A DNA stretch of 64,000 nt from Panonychus citri. Taxonomy: Eukaryota > Arthropoda > Arachnida > Trombidiformes > Tetranychidae. Where the stretch lies: positions 124,001-188,000 of the forward strand of contig NW_026515509.1 of NCBI RefSeq assembly GCF_014898815.1. The letters are read 5' to 3'. The notes under the pieces were generated by a model. That model was not told the origin of the DNA. It saw only the letters and a list, made by a program, of their open reading frames with translations, and did not search any database. The position numbers and the translations under genes are program-made. Below, piece after piece: positions 49,209 to 63,385 of the stretch. Position 1 is the stretch's first letter; every line of letters starts with the position of its first letter.

Positions 49209-52200
49209 AACAACAGCCCAACAGGAAAAGAAGAAGAGGAAAAATAAAGAATAAAATTGATGGAGAAGCCTAGAAACAAAAAATAAAAGTTCTATTCGAT
49301 CTCAAGAAGAAGTAATTTTAATTCGAGTTTAATGTTTCCTCTCTAACTTTATCCTCTTCATCCTCCCACATCCAATGAACTAATATTCAATTGGATTCAA
49401 CTTCCGTGTCAAATTTTTATCCAAGGTTAATATAATCTCCATCCTATTGAATCAGAATCAATTGAATTGCTGGTTTAAGCATAAATTCAAAGTTCTTATC
49501 ATAATAGTTTTCGAGAGGTTTTTTCTTCTCATCAAAATCTGCTGATCACTGATGAATTATCATTCCACCCTCTTCTCCATCCATTGTAAGAGGAGAGAAA
49601 AAAATAAGGATAATGATTATTTAGTAATTAAGATCAACCTTTATTTTTGTTGTTGCTGTTGAGTAAAACTTATTAAAGAGAAAAATATAAAAATTTAATA
49701 ATCCAAAGTTAAGGTAAACAAACGTGACCAACTTGTTGGTTGATTAATTTTCATGGTTTCAGCTTAAATTTAGCGCCAACCCGCTGATGCTACTGTTGTT
49801 GTTGCTGCTGCTGTTTCATATTAATGATGATGATAATTTTTAAGAAAGTTCTGATTATGATGATGATGATGAAGCTAATGAAGCAAAGACACTCTCTCAG
49901 GTATATTGCGAAGAGGGTAGAAAATGATTATGATGATCTCCATCATCAACACCATGATAGATGTAATATAAACATTGAAGTAGCTCCAAGGAATCAAATG
50001 GAAGGGGCAATAAAGATGAAGGTGGAGATGATGATGACCAAGGGAAAGATGATGGAAGATGAGAAGAAAATGTTTTTCACCTTTAAAAAAAAAGTAAATG
50101 ATGATGACCTTGAAGAGGAAATAGACTTTTATTGTGAGTTAGGGAGAGAGAGAGAGAGAGAGATGAAGATGGAGAGAAATGGAAAAATCATAGTAGTAAA
50201 GGTAGAAACCAATGAAGATGAAGATGAAGATGATTATGGTAAGAATAAGGAGTAACAACAGAGGAAGATGAAGATGATAGATCCTGATGGATGAGTCCAG
50301 TTAAGCTTTAGAAAAGTTAAAAATGATTTTCATTTACTATTTCATCTTAATGTTGATCATCTTTCTCATCATTTATCTGTGTTGCTTCAAGCAGAAACAC
50401 TTTAATTATAAAAGATGAAGATGAGAAGATGAAGATGTCACTGACCAATAACCTCTTTTGCATCATCAATTATAACAACAACACCCAACCACCCTCTGAT
50501 TTTACCACCTTCATCATCTTCTTGATGAATCTTCAAGACGGAAGATAATTGATTGTTTATCTCTTTGTACATATCAACTTATACTCCATGTCAACTATCA
50601 TGATGATCAGAAGAAAAGTTTTTATTGTTTTCAACTATTATGATATTGAAAGGGAAAATCTCCATCACTCTCTTTCTCTCGATCTCTTCTAAGATTATCT
50701 TCATTATCATCTATTATATTGATAGGAAAATGTTCACATTTTCAACCATGGAAACACCGATGTTCATGTTCCAGATCTTCAATGTAAACGAGAAGGAAAA
50801 AAAATTCGGTTTACAATGATATCGATTTTTGTATCTTTATATTACTAGAGTTGAGAAAGAGAAAATGAGAGGCATGATGAGAATCTCTTTCTTCTCATCT
50901 TCTCTTTCACTTGCTCTCTTTCTCTTGTTACTAAGCTCTCCCAACTCTCTTTTGCTTTCTCCTTCCCTTGACCTTGAACTTGAAGAGGAAAAATGGATTC
51001 CCTGTAACATTCAACTTATCATGAAAATAGAATCACTACTTTTCCATAGCAATAACCTCTCACTTTAACTCCCATTCTCTCATCTTCTTCCTCCCTGAAA
51101 TTCACAGAATTTAGAACATGAGAATTTACTTCTAAATATAAAATTCTGATTAATTCCAGGTAAGCTCTCTCTCTCTCTCTCTCTCTTCATCTCTTCCTGA
51201 TATTACCAAGTTCATGATAAATTCCCAATGAAGCTAATGACAAATCATTCCATTGAATCATCATCGTGTTTGTAGATAATGAAAGTTAATTTCACCATCA
51301 TGATTAACTTCATTACATGTAATAAACTCTTAACAATTTACTACTAATTTAAAGTGAAGAGATAAAATTAAACAAATACATATACGAATCTACGAAAATA
51401 CAATAATTGAAACTGAATCAGAAATGAAATTAACACAATTTGTTATAAATTCAATTCTTTATCATTGAATTCATATTATCAAATATATAAATAGATTTAA
51501 TTGACATTTTCCTGGCAAAAGATTTCAAATCCAATTCGGAATCAGCTTATCATGGAAGCGAATCAAAAGTTGATAGATTAACTTTGAATGTTGAATTACG
51601 TTAATTTCAACCATTTGAATTGAAGATAAAAATAATTAATAATCTTTCGCATATGAATGATAATCATGAAAGATTAGTCAACATGATTAACTATTGAAAA
51701 CTAATTCTAATTTCATTTGTTACCATGACAATCTCAATGGATTCAGTTGAATGGATGAATCTTGAGATCAGCATGAACAAGTATCTATGGTTACATTTCG
51801 AGTCAATAATTTATCATGATCAACGATTATCTTGTTAATCTCTATCATTAAACTAGAAAAATTGGAAGAAGAAAATTTCAGCTGACCCATTTCCGTTTCC
51901 TTCTGACTTTTGGGGGAGAGAAAATTCACCAGATTACCTTGATGTCTTTCAGGTAAGACTAATTGTTTAACTCTTAATCATGATTCGTCATAAACTATTA
52001 TATGCCTCAGGGTCATGTAATTACTGTGAGAATTGTAAACATTTGAGAAATTAATTGTCAACATTCAGTAAAACATTCGAACGGAAGTGAAAGTTTCCTT
52101 AGACATGAAAGAGAGGGAGAGAGTCAATTTGATAATATTGAGTAATTTTTTATCATTGAGGGAAAAATCATCAGCTGATGATGATTATTCTCAATTTAAT

Positions 52201-54217
52201 CTTTAATCTAATCTCATCAACTCAGTTCCATGGTGTTACATGATTACCTTTCTTGTTGAACTGATAAATATTGAGATGATTGAATCAAAGCTTAGAATTG
52301 TATCTAAAAAACTTTTACCTAAAGGAAGTAAAAGTTTGAAAATTATTATTAATACTTTTGGAACTTTATTTTGTTGAGAAAAAAAGAAGAAAAAAAGTTC
52401 TTGTTATTTTCTGATTCGTTGACTTTCATCTTCTTCCTCTTTTACACCATTATCTTCATCATCATCATCATCTCTTTTATCATCATGCATCAGTCAACTC
52501 ATAATATCTTCGAGTGAGCCAGTTATTACTCTCAATATCTTGCTCACTCTCTCACTCTCACACACATACTACTAACCTTTCCCTGAGCAATTTCCAGGTA
52601 AAAAAATTCATTATGATGAAATCAGAGAAAAAGAAGAAAAAAATTATCATTATTGTAATAATAATCTGGAACTTTTTCCTTGGATGAATAAAGAGAAGAA
52701 AAAATCTTTTTCCTTTCAGAACTTTTTTTTTCTTTCTCATCTTCCTCCTCCGACTCCCAGAATTAACCAGAACGAGCTGAGTATTAATCTAATCCATAGC
52801 CTTAATAAATTATCAACCAACTAATCGTTTGGGTTATCATGGTAATCATGAGATAGTTTTTTAATTCAGTAACTTTGTAACTTCGTTCATGGGTTCTAAC
52901 TATTAATATTAGATGAAAATAAAACTTCAATGATGATGACAAAGTTGACATGATGAACATCAATAGCCAAGAGATGGAGGATAAAAATCAATTTCACTGA
53001 TGGAATGAAAAAAAGTTCATGAGCATGATAATTTTGACATGGAAAAGTTCAAGAAAGTTCAATAATCTTAATCTCTTTAGTATATGTGAGTATCTCTATG
53101 GATTTTGTTTTCCTTATTCAATGTCGTTCTTACTTGTAGCTGAATCAATCAATCATTAAGATTATCGAGATGATGAAAATTTCTGAATCAGCGAAGAAGA
53201 AAAAAAGTTGAGCTTCATAAACGATGGTCGTTTTGTAATAGCATACAGATTATGAAATGGTCATTTAAATGAGAGCAATGGTCAGCATATTGTTGGAAAG
53301 GAAACTGATAAAATCTATTAACCAGAAAATTTCGTCAGTGGATTGACCAGAATCACTCGTTTTTACCTGGAAAAACGAGTAACTTTTTGACTCAGGGAAA
53401 AAATGAAACCGGTGAAATGATAGAAAAGAAAAAGAAAAATAAAGAAGAAAATTATTCTCCTCCTCATTTATCTTCATGATTATTTTCATGTTGATTACAA
53501 TTCTTGGAACAATTTCCTGGTCAATGTCACATTAAATGCTATTTACATGCTATTTACCATGATAATGATTGAGGTGATTGTCCGAAGTTGATATGAATCA
53601 GTATTTTCTCAGATTTAACTTGATGATAAAGTGAAAATCAACTTGATGAATTTTCATCTGAAAGTAAAAAGGTAAAATATGAAAAAGAAAAGTATATCTC
53701 TCTCTCTCTCTCTCTCTTCATTATTATCATCATCAAATTGTTACATTGTTCAATTGTGTATCTCAAGCAATTGGAAATTATCATCATGTATTAATATTTA
53801 TCATTCTATAACTAGACTTTTGTTGTTAACTGATTGAACAGGCTGATTGAATTTGCTATTCATTCATTCAGAACTTTTTTATTAACTCTCTTTCTATTTC
53901 TCCATTCATTCATCATTATCATGGTGCCAATAACATTTACCATCTGATGAAATTACATCACTTTGTAAACTACTACCTGAGACTGATCAACAACCCAAAC
54001 CCAATTAAGCAAATTAATTGGTAATCATTGAATTGCATAAGTTGATTAACATCGTAGCTTTTTAAAGTTAATGCAAAGTAATTGAAGTAAATTACTTAAT
54101 ACAAAGAGAAAGAGAGAGAGAGAGAGAGACTGGTCAAGACTTTACATCAACCTGTTAATGGTCAAACCTATTAATGTATAATAACAAGTACCCATGATTA
54201 TAATCTTGAGCTTATGT

Positions 54218-55390
54218 TTACCTGATTATCCTGGTTACCTGTTAGAGCTCAACTGCACATAAGAATAAAAAAAGTTACCTGAGGAAAAAGTGCTAAAGCA
54301 AAAGCCCGTGAAGATGAAAAACCTTGTCCAGTTGAAAAGGTTCAATTAAAGGGACAGTGAGAGAGAGAGAGAGTAAGAGGAGATACAATGTAATATTGAC
54401 TTGAGCTATGAAAATAAAACCAACACTCACACAGGTAAAAATATACGTTACCTTGAATTAGAAAGCAAATTGCAAACTACTTCAACTAAATAGTTAACTA
54501 CCTTTTGCTTTACAATTACATTTACTATTATTACTATTACCTTTTTTTACCTGAGTACTTATTATATACTTTGCATTGTAATATCAACTCTCTCTCTCTC
54601 TCTCTTACTTACCTGGATTTTTAAATTTCATCTTAAACTTTACTTTGCCTTTACCTCCACTGATTATATTTTTTTTTTGATTGTTGTTGCATTATAATCA
54701 TCAACAATTGTAAATGATTAAAATTACTTAGCATCATCACCATAAAGACTTGTTTAAATATCGTAATAATGATGAATACTTTTTAAAAGTAAAATTATCA
54801 TCAAGAATTGAATAATTTTCATCCTCCTCCTCTTCAGCCCATCAATGTTGTAACCTAAAGGTTGATTTCATTGCTGGAGTGGGTGATGAGGGTATGGTTT
54901 AGTTGGTTGGTTGTCTTAAGAGTGCAAAGTGTGCCAACTTAGCCACCACCACCACCAACACCACCATCATCATCATCACCTTCACCACCACCACAGGTAA
55001 GTACATTAAACAATCAAGAAGGAAAAAAAAATTATTAACTTTAACTTTACCTTTTAAACTTTTATTTACTCAACTCAACTTTTCCATACAAGTTCAAAGA
55101 TGAATGATGATTGAAAAGGCTTTTCAATCATTTCCAAAAATCCAGGTAACAAGAAAATTTCACTCTCACTATCCAGAAAGATGATGATAATTATAATAAC
55201 AGGTAAGTGCTACAACGTGCTAGTAAATAAAATGTTACTATTAATATTACTTTTGATTCCCTGATGAAAATCATGTAACATTTATTTGAAACTTTGGTAT
55301 GATTGAAGATGTGCTAAGATTTGAATACATGTATAAATAAATTTCCATTCAATTGTTGATCATCAACAATTTATCAATTCAAACAGGTAA
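54218..55390. promoter_or_regulatory. Cluster of CAGGTAA/TTACCTG heptamers, possible cis-regulatory element
   Basis: Ten copies in about 1.17 kb: TTACCTG at 54218, 54235, 54275, 54547 and 54609; CAGGTAA at 54432, 54994, 55143, 55200 and 55384. CAGGTAA fits ZEB/zfh1-type and TAGteam-like (Zelda) recognition words in animals (established knowledge) and also a 5' splice-site consensus. Binding is inferred only. Confidence 0.25.
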
Positions 55391-58300
55391 CTAACTAAGT
55401 TTAATGAACATTTTAAACATTCAACAAGATGGAAAAACATAATCACAACCAATTGAAATTAATCATTTATCAGGATATCACTTTGTATCCTTCTTATTAT
55501 TGACCATTATCCTCATCATGTACAACTCGTATAAATTATACATAATAGACTCTCCTCTTTATTTATCATCATCCTCATCACTTTGCTGATCAACTTTTCC
55601 TTTGCAATAAAATTCATATGTGTAAATCTCATGACCTTTATTTTTACTTTCTTTATATGCTCTGGTTGTAATAATTACTTTTGCCTTTTAAATTGCAATT
55701 GAAACCGTTTGCAATTAAGTCTGTGAACAAGAGAGAAACAAGAAGAAAAGTCCTAATTAAGATTAAGAATCACGTAAACATTGTGAAAATTATTTTCCGT
55801 TTTTCTTGGTGTTTCTTTCATTTCATTTGCTGTGTTGTTTTCTTGTTGATTGTTTGAGCGATCCCTTGAAGAAAATTTCATCATCTCCATCTTCATCTCA
55901 ATCTTAATCTTCATCTCTCTCTCTCTCTCTCTTTCTGTTCTTGTTTCCATCCTTCATCTCGAGATGGTGATGATGAGGGAAAGTCTTCTCGCTTCGTCTA
56001 ATTGGCTTTGTGGGCCAAACAACAACAACAATATGTAATTTCTTTGGGTAAAATTAGATCAACATCTTCAATCAACTTGGTAGTTTTTCCTCTTGCACTC
56101 CCAAAGAACCACTAACAACAATTAAGCAAAACAATTTAGCAAAGCTTCAGGTTACAATTTACTTGTAACAATCAAAAAAAAATGAGAAACCAACTATTAG
56201 AAACAAAAAACAACAATCAGATTCATCCATCAGGGTCCAGGGTAAACTCATAATCAGTTGTCATGGTAACTCATCAATAGTAACAATTAACTCTGTGTCC
56301 AAAATGAAGTTAAATCTCAGGTTTAAATTGCTGTTGTCCTTAGGAGTTGATTAACTTGATCCATTTCAACAATTAACCACTAATATTATTTATTTACTAT
56401 GTAACGTTTACTATGATTGTGAGATACTAATTTCCAATGGTAATTAAATTGATTACAATCTAATTTGTTTCTCTTCTCATTTTTTTCCCTTAAAACGAAA
56501 AATTTAATTGGTCAATTTCATCTTAACCCAAAGGTATATAATATAAAGAAATGATGGATTAGATTAGATTTACCAATTAGCTATTGGATTAAAAGTCTCT
56601 TGATAATTAGTTTACCTTTTAGAAACAAACAATTTACTTAATCATCTTCATGATAAGTGATAATTAATCTGAATTGAAATCTAAAACTTTTTGACAAGGA
56701 ATTAAAATTAGACAGTGGAAATTTTTTCCAACCCAAAACTTTGATTCCAATTGATTAATTGAATTAAATGAACAAAATTAAACCAATTAAAATACTATAA
56801 TAATGATAATAATACCGATGATTAATTTCAATTTATCATGATTAACATGAGCAAGAAAATAGTGATAATAATGATATAATTAGTTGATAGGATAATCATG
56901 TTTGACTAACAAACCATTAATATTATCATGAAATGATTGGAGTTGAAATTATTGGTAAATACAGAAAGTGATTAATCAGCTGATGATGAGAATGATGATT
57001 TACAATTAAATTGTCAAAAGATTTGAATAGGAAAACTGTAAATTCTGTTGACAATTGATTATATTGTAACTGATTAGTTGAGAATTGATTATAAACGTTG
57101 TAATTGTAAATTGTTTGTAAGAACTTGAAAACTTTAGCATCTCAGTTTAACACCTTTTTCCTCATCATCATTATCAAAGATGATGAAGAAAAAGAAAGAG
57201 AAAAAACAATTCTCACTTTGCTTTAGCTCTCTCTCTATCTATCTTTCTTTCTATTATTATTATGAAGCTGTTCATCCATTGGCACGTCAAAATATACACA
57301 CGCTCATCGATCATAGCCTTAGGTTTAGACAGAATCGTGACCTGATCTAAATTTGTGTTCCTCTTGCTCTTCGATGGAAAAGAAAACACTGAGAATTCAT
57401 TTGCAGAAAAAAAGATTTCAAGGTAATGGTTAATTACCTTAGCTTCGAATTCCTTTGATCGTGGATATATAATTTATGTAAGTTCGATGTAAAGTTCTAA
57501 CCGGTCATTTCGAAAATTTCGAATTTCTCTCTCTCTCTCTTCCACCAATCTAATAATTATATGTTTATTCAAAAGCCCTAATGTTGTATTATAATAACGA
57601 TACTCATTCATTTACCATTCTCATGGCTCCATCTATTAGCTCATTTGAAATTACAGTTCCTCCGGTTTTATCTGAGTAAATATCTCATCATGAACTTTTT
57701 ATCATAATATAAATGCTCATGAACCCAAACTGAGTAGGTTGATTACCAGGAACCAAAGTGAAAACATTGAAACAATGTTTCATTAACTTGGAAATGAATT
57801 AATCAAGAAAGATGAAAAGATAATCTTTTGAGTAACTGGAAACGGAAATTGTTACAAATTGGATAATCCTTTTCAATAGATTATTGTTTTTCTCATGGTT
57901 GGGAAAATAGTGATTAGTAAAAAGAAAGATAGAAAGTTAATTGTGAATCTTAATTCTGATAATTTACTAATCAGTGGCAGAGTAGAAAAAAAAAAAAAAT
58001 ATTATCAAGTTTATCCACAATCAAGGGTAAACTTACCCGATCTGGTTTCGACTAGTTTAACGGCAAGAGGCCTTACAACTACGCTAATGATCAACTAGAT
58101 GATGAAGGAAGATGATGATGATTCCCAAGTTTTTTTTATAAATCGATGGTACCTAATTACTGATGATCGGAAAATATTCAGGGGAAAAGAAAACAAGGTT
58201 AACATGAGACTGAACATCTAATCAGAATCACAAGCAGAGACAATGAAAGAATCAGCTTACCATCGGTTATCATGCAACAGTAGCATAAAATTGTACGTAC

Positions 58301-61300
58301 TATTATCATTATTTTCTGAGTTACCTGAAAATTATCATGAAACGGAAACAAATCATGGCAAGAGTGAGAGAGAGAGAGAGAAAGAGAAAGAGAGGGAGAT
58401 GAAGATAAGATGAAGATAATCGTTCAACGAATCAATTTTATATGCACTTTACGCCAGGTTAAAAGTAGCAGTAGTAGTTAGGTAATAGCTTTTTCTGGGT
58501 AAACATATATACTAATATGTATTATCATCTGATTTATCAAATGATAATGATAATCATCATGAATGTAATCAGAAAAGTTAACAACAATCACAATAAAATC
58601 CAATGATACCTTATTTGTATTATAAGCAGCAGCAAAAAAAAATTCAAACATTTGAAATTTGAACATCAATCAGTTTTAAAAACTTTTCAACACAATCAAT
58701 TTTGTTGATAATGATTATTTCAAATACAATTTAGACTTACAATTGAAATGATTGTGTATTCAGTGGTCATTGATAATGATGACCATTTGATATGATAATA
58801 GTACAGTTGATTAAACAGTTTTTGACTATCAACTGATTTGAATGAGGGGCAATCAATGTTATCATAATCAGATCCTTTTTTAAACTGATCCTTTCATCAA
58901 TTAAATATCAAGAATAAGAAGAAAAAAAAAGTTTAATTGACAATTAGTTCACCTTGTATAATAATAGTGTAAACGTAAATCTACCTGTAAGTAAACCAGG
59001 TAAACAGTTTTGAGAGAGAAATGTTTACCTTTACCTTAGATTAGCTTTCGTGCTTAAATATTATCAATAACAATAAGATTTACCTTTTAACTTTTAACGA
59101 TTTTCGCTTCAAGTTTACCTTTGCCCTGCCTTTCACCCTCCAGAATAACCTTTACCTTTATCGTTCATCTTTCTATTTGTAGTTGTTTTTTTTCTCTCTC
59201 CTGCAATTAAAACAAAAGATGAACTCAAGCTCGACATGCAATGGGTTCTAATGTCCAATGAGCTAAATTATTACTTGGACTGAACTCTAAAGTTGCCAAA
59301 GGTTAGAAATCGTAAATATATCAGATGATGAGCACTATTATCGTGGATCTAGAAGATGAAACGATAATGATGGTCAGTAATTTTTTCTTCATCATTCTCA
59401 TCAAAATGTTTTCCTTTCATTATCATCATTTGGAAAAAATAAGGAGATAGAAAAGGTGACAAGGTTTTTCTTCAGGAAGAAAATATATCTCTTTTATCAT
59501 CTTTCTCTCTTTCTCCCTCTCTGTCTCCCTCTCTGTCTCTCTCTCTTTCTCTAACTTCATATGTTGTTTACTCATCAACAAAATCACGACCTTTCGTGAC
59601 TCGCCCCAAGCCTATTACCTGTACCTTTCGAATCTAATCTAAAAGGTAGGCCACCATAATCATCGGTCAGTTAAATGATAATAGTAACACACCAAAAAGA
59701 TAAGCAAGAAAAAGAAAGCAAAGTGATGATAATGATGAATAGAACGATCAGTTTTCTCTCTCTCTCTCTCATTCCCTTTTTCTATGTGAAAAAAAGTGTT
59801 AGCACTTTTCCTTTACATCCCATGGAAATTTTCAGGTACAATTGACCATTAGGAAGATAGAAAAGCATGAAAATAAACTTGTAATACCTATCAACCTCTT
59901 TTAAAAAGGTCAACCTTTATATACGTATAAGTGTAAATGACCCCACCCCATGTGTATGTACCTATGGATACAAAGGTAAACCTATCAAAATCATCATAAA
60001 GGGGAAGGACTTTTGGAAAACCTTTTTCGCAATTTCATCTTAAACGTCAATCTATTGGATCTTAACGTTAACACGATGTTAGATTTTTCCTCTTGGTTGT
60101 TATCCCTTGACCTTCATCAGCAACAACAACAACAACAATATCCTCCACCCCTCAGCATCTTACTTTAAACCTCTTAGCCTTTTAAATAATAGTAATAATA
60201 ATAATATCTACGATGCATGGAAATGAGCGTGAGAGAAACTTAACTCAGGCCATTTTATTGTGTGCGTGTTTCCATTAATAGAAAAGGTCATTTAATATTA
60301 GTTAGGTTTTCTCTTTCTTAACATGTTTACGAAGGTTCGAAGAAACGAGAAAAGAAAGAAAATTTCAAGATAGATAAATAAATGTAGAAAATAGAAGATC
60401 AAGAGAGAAGAAGAAGAAGAAGAAGATAAAAGATGATGATGAGGATTCTAAAGGTAAACAAGGTAAATGTTTAATATTGTGTATTGAGTTGGAATTATAT
60501 TATAACCAACATTGAGGAAACTTAAACAACAAACGGAAACAAAGTGTAAGACTTTTCGCTTCATACCCTTAGGGTTATTTTTTTATTTCTCTGTACACCT
60601 TAAACCTTATGGGAATATTTTCCACCCCTTTTTCCTTGTATCTTGACCTCTCCCTGATTCTGTTTGTCCAGGCCAATCCAATGACCATGAAACTTTTATC
60701 TCTTTGTGTCTAAAGCTTCTTTCCCATTCAGAGTTGATATTTATTGGCTGTTATTTTATTCTGGTTACCTGTAAGGTGATTGTAATGTAATAACCTCAAA
60801 GATGAGGAAAAAGAAAAAGAGACTTCGGTCCACCTTGCACTGACCATTCAATAGTGAAATCGAAAAGCTTTAATTTGGACTATTCGAATTTTTTTCTCTC
60901 TTTGAATTGCTTTTCTTTTCCTGGTTTACTGATTCTTCCTTGCAAGTATTCAATACAAGAGCCTCTTTGATTAATCTTTTTTTTTGTGAAAACTGACCAC
61001 AAGCTGATGAAATTTAGCAATAATGAGGTAAGAACAAAGTAAAAAAATGATCTCTCTTGATTGACATTCGAGTTCAACTGGACATTGATTATTATAATCA
61101 TGAAGTTTAGATGAAAAGAGAAGAAATCTAATTGCGAAATTTGAATGGTTACCATGAGAAATTCATTTTTACAGAAAGTTCAATACAAATCTTTGAACTT
61201 TCCTCGTGTAAATAATCATGGAAAGTATATAAACATATTACCCTGAACAAGCTTAAGAAAAAAAAGATTCAATTTGAAAATATGATCCATGATACAAGAT

Positions 61301-63340
61301 AGTCAATACAATATCAACTCATTCATGAAAGTGAATCTCATGATGAAATGAAAGAAAGTAATATTAACATGATAAGAGGGTGAAAACATTTTCAATATGT
61401 AACAAAATGGAGAGAGAGAGAGAGAGAGATAGGGAGAGAAAGTGACTTTATTTACAGTTGACTTAAGTTCCTGAATGTGAACACTGAACTTTTTCAGATG
61501 AAATTGATTTTCCTATTTGGTAATTGAATAGTAAACACGATGAAAATTTTTCGGCTATCGAATCATTGAGTTTGCTTATTCAGAACTTTACTCTAACTCA
61601 ATTGATAAGCTCATGAGATTCTACTCAAGTTTCACCATGATCATCACAGAATCAAAGATAACAATCAACAAGAAAAGGGAAAATGTTAGGAAACAATCAC
61701 AATAATCATGTTCATTTATCACTCTACCTTCAAGCCATCAGCATCATCATCATGATCCCACCACGATGGTGGTGATGATGTTACATAAATATATGATATA
61801 ATGACAGAGGAAAAAAAGGGATCATTGAATAATCATCATGATGATAGAGAGAGAAACTTTGAAACTCTTTATTTTCATAAAAAATTCTGATTCCAATTGG
61901 AGATAATAATAAATGAATTCATAGTTTTTTCATTTATCATTTTGAGAAAAAGTTTTACATTCTCATTATAAAGTAAAACATTTTGTACTTTTCACCCTCA
62001 AGCTAATGGTGTAAACAACAACAACAACTAATTGATATTAATCTTGAAATGATTAAGTATCAATTAAATAGCTGATAATTTAATACTACATGATGATAAT
62101 GATATGATATAAACTGAATTAACTAATTTGTCTATTCACCTTGGTAAACAGAATGATAATTTTTCTTAGCTCTTCCAACTTTCTCTTTATATTAACTTAA
62201 TCATCATCATCTCCATCCTCATCCTCATCATCATCATCATTATCATCTTCTTATCTCTCTAATCCTCTTTTGATTTGATTAATACAATCAATGAAAATGA
62301 ATTACATGAAACAGGTTAACAAGTTAACATGAAGATGAATCCAGATTGTTACATAATAACATTACCTGTGTTATCAGCTGTACATGAATAACAACAAGAA
62401 AGACCCAGAGTCTTAATCATATGCTTGATAATCATCAGATTGAATTGATGATGATTAACATTGAAAATAATCATTTACGATGATAAAAAATTAACCATGG
62501 AAAACAAATTAAATGATAAAGATGCTTAATTATACCTTTCTCACTCTACATCTACAATGATAATCTCTCTCTTTTTTTTCCTCTAATCCATTTTTTTCTC
62601 TCTCAATCTCTGTCTTCCTATTCATCTTCCTTAACATGATCATTTGATTATCATCTTCTTCAGAGGCCTCTGGTCATCATTATCTTAGATTTTTTTTTCT
62701 CCAGAAAATTTTAAAAGGTGAAAGTTATCACAAAGATGATTTTCTCTTCCAAGGTTATCATCTTTATCTTCATCATCATCATCATTTTCTTTCCTCATTA
62801 TGTACCTTAAGTTGACATTGTCAACATTTCATGTGATTCAGATTCTTTGATGAACTTTTTGCCTCAGTTTTCATTACTATTCCATCATGGATAATGGAAA
62901 AATGATTCGACAATTCTGTTGATGAAATGGAAAGAAAAGTTTTGTAATATACAAATTAATATTACCATGAACTTTTATCTGATCAAAATGAGTTGAAACT
63001 TTATTCATTTTTCAGATTTCAAGTTGAGATAAATTTGAAAAACTTTTTCTCACAAAGTTCATTAAGAACTTTTCTCTCTCTCTTTCTCATTTTCCTGAAT
63101 CATTATCTTGTGATTCTTTATTTTGATTTCATTTTAATTATAATATCAGATTCTAAATCATCTTTGAACCATTATTATTATCATTCATTCATCCATGATA
63201 TAAATCTGAATCATGTTCATGATAAGGATTAAAGAGATACCTATCTAGTGTATCTTTTTTGTTTCTTGTTCATTGATGAAAAATGATCTTAATATTTTCT
63301 TCATGGTGATATCAAGCGATTCTTCATAAGTCACGATAGA

Positions 63341-63343
<3 letters not shown>

Positions 63344-63384
<41 letters not shown>
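63344..63384. repeat. (AG)n microsatellite
   Basis: About 41 bases of AG. Confidence 0.95.

Positions 63385-63385
<1 letters not shown>

Noticed and set aside
49824..50255. 143-codon frame rich in Met, Asp, Glu and Lys
   Set aside because: Composition comes from GATGAT and GAAGAT words; no domain, no splice evidence, neighbouring DNA has the same texture.
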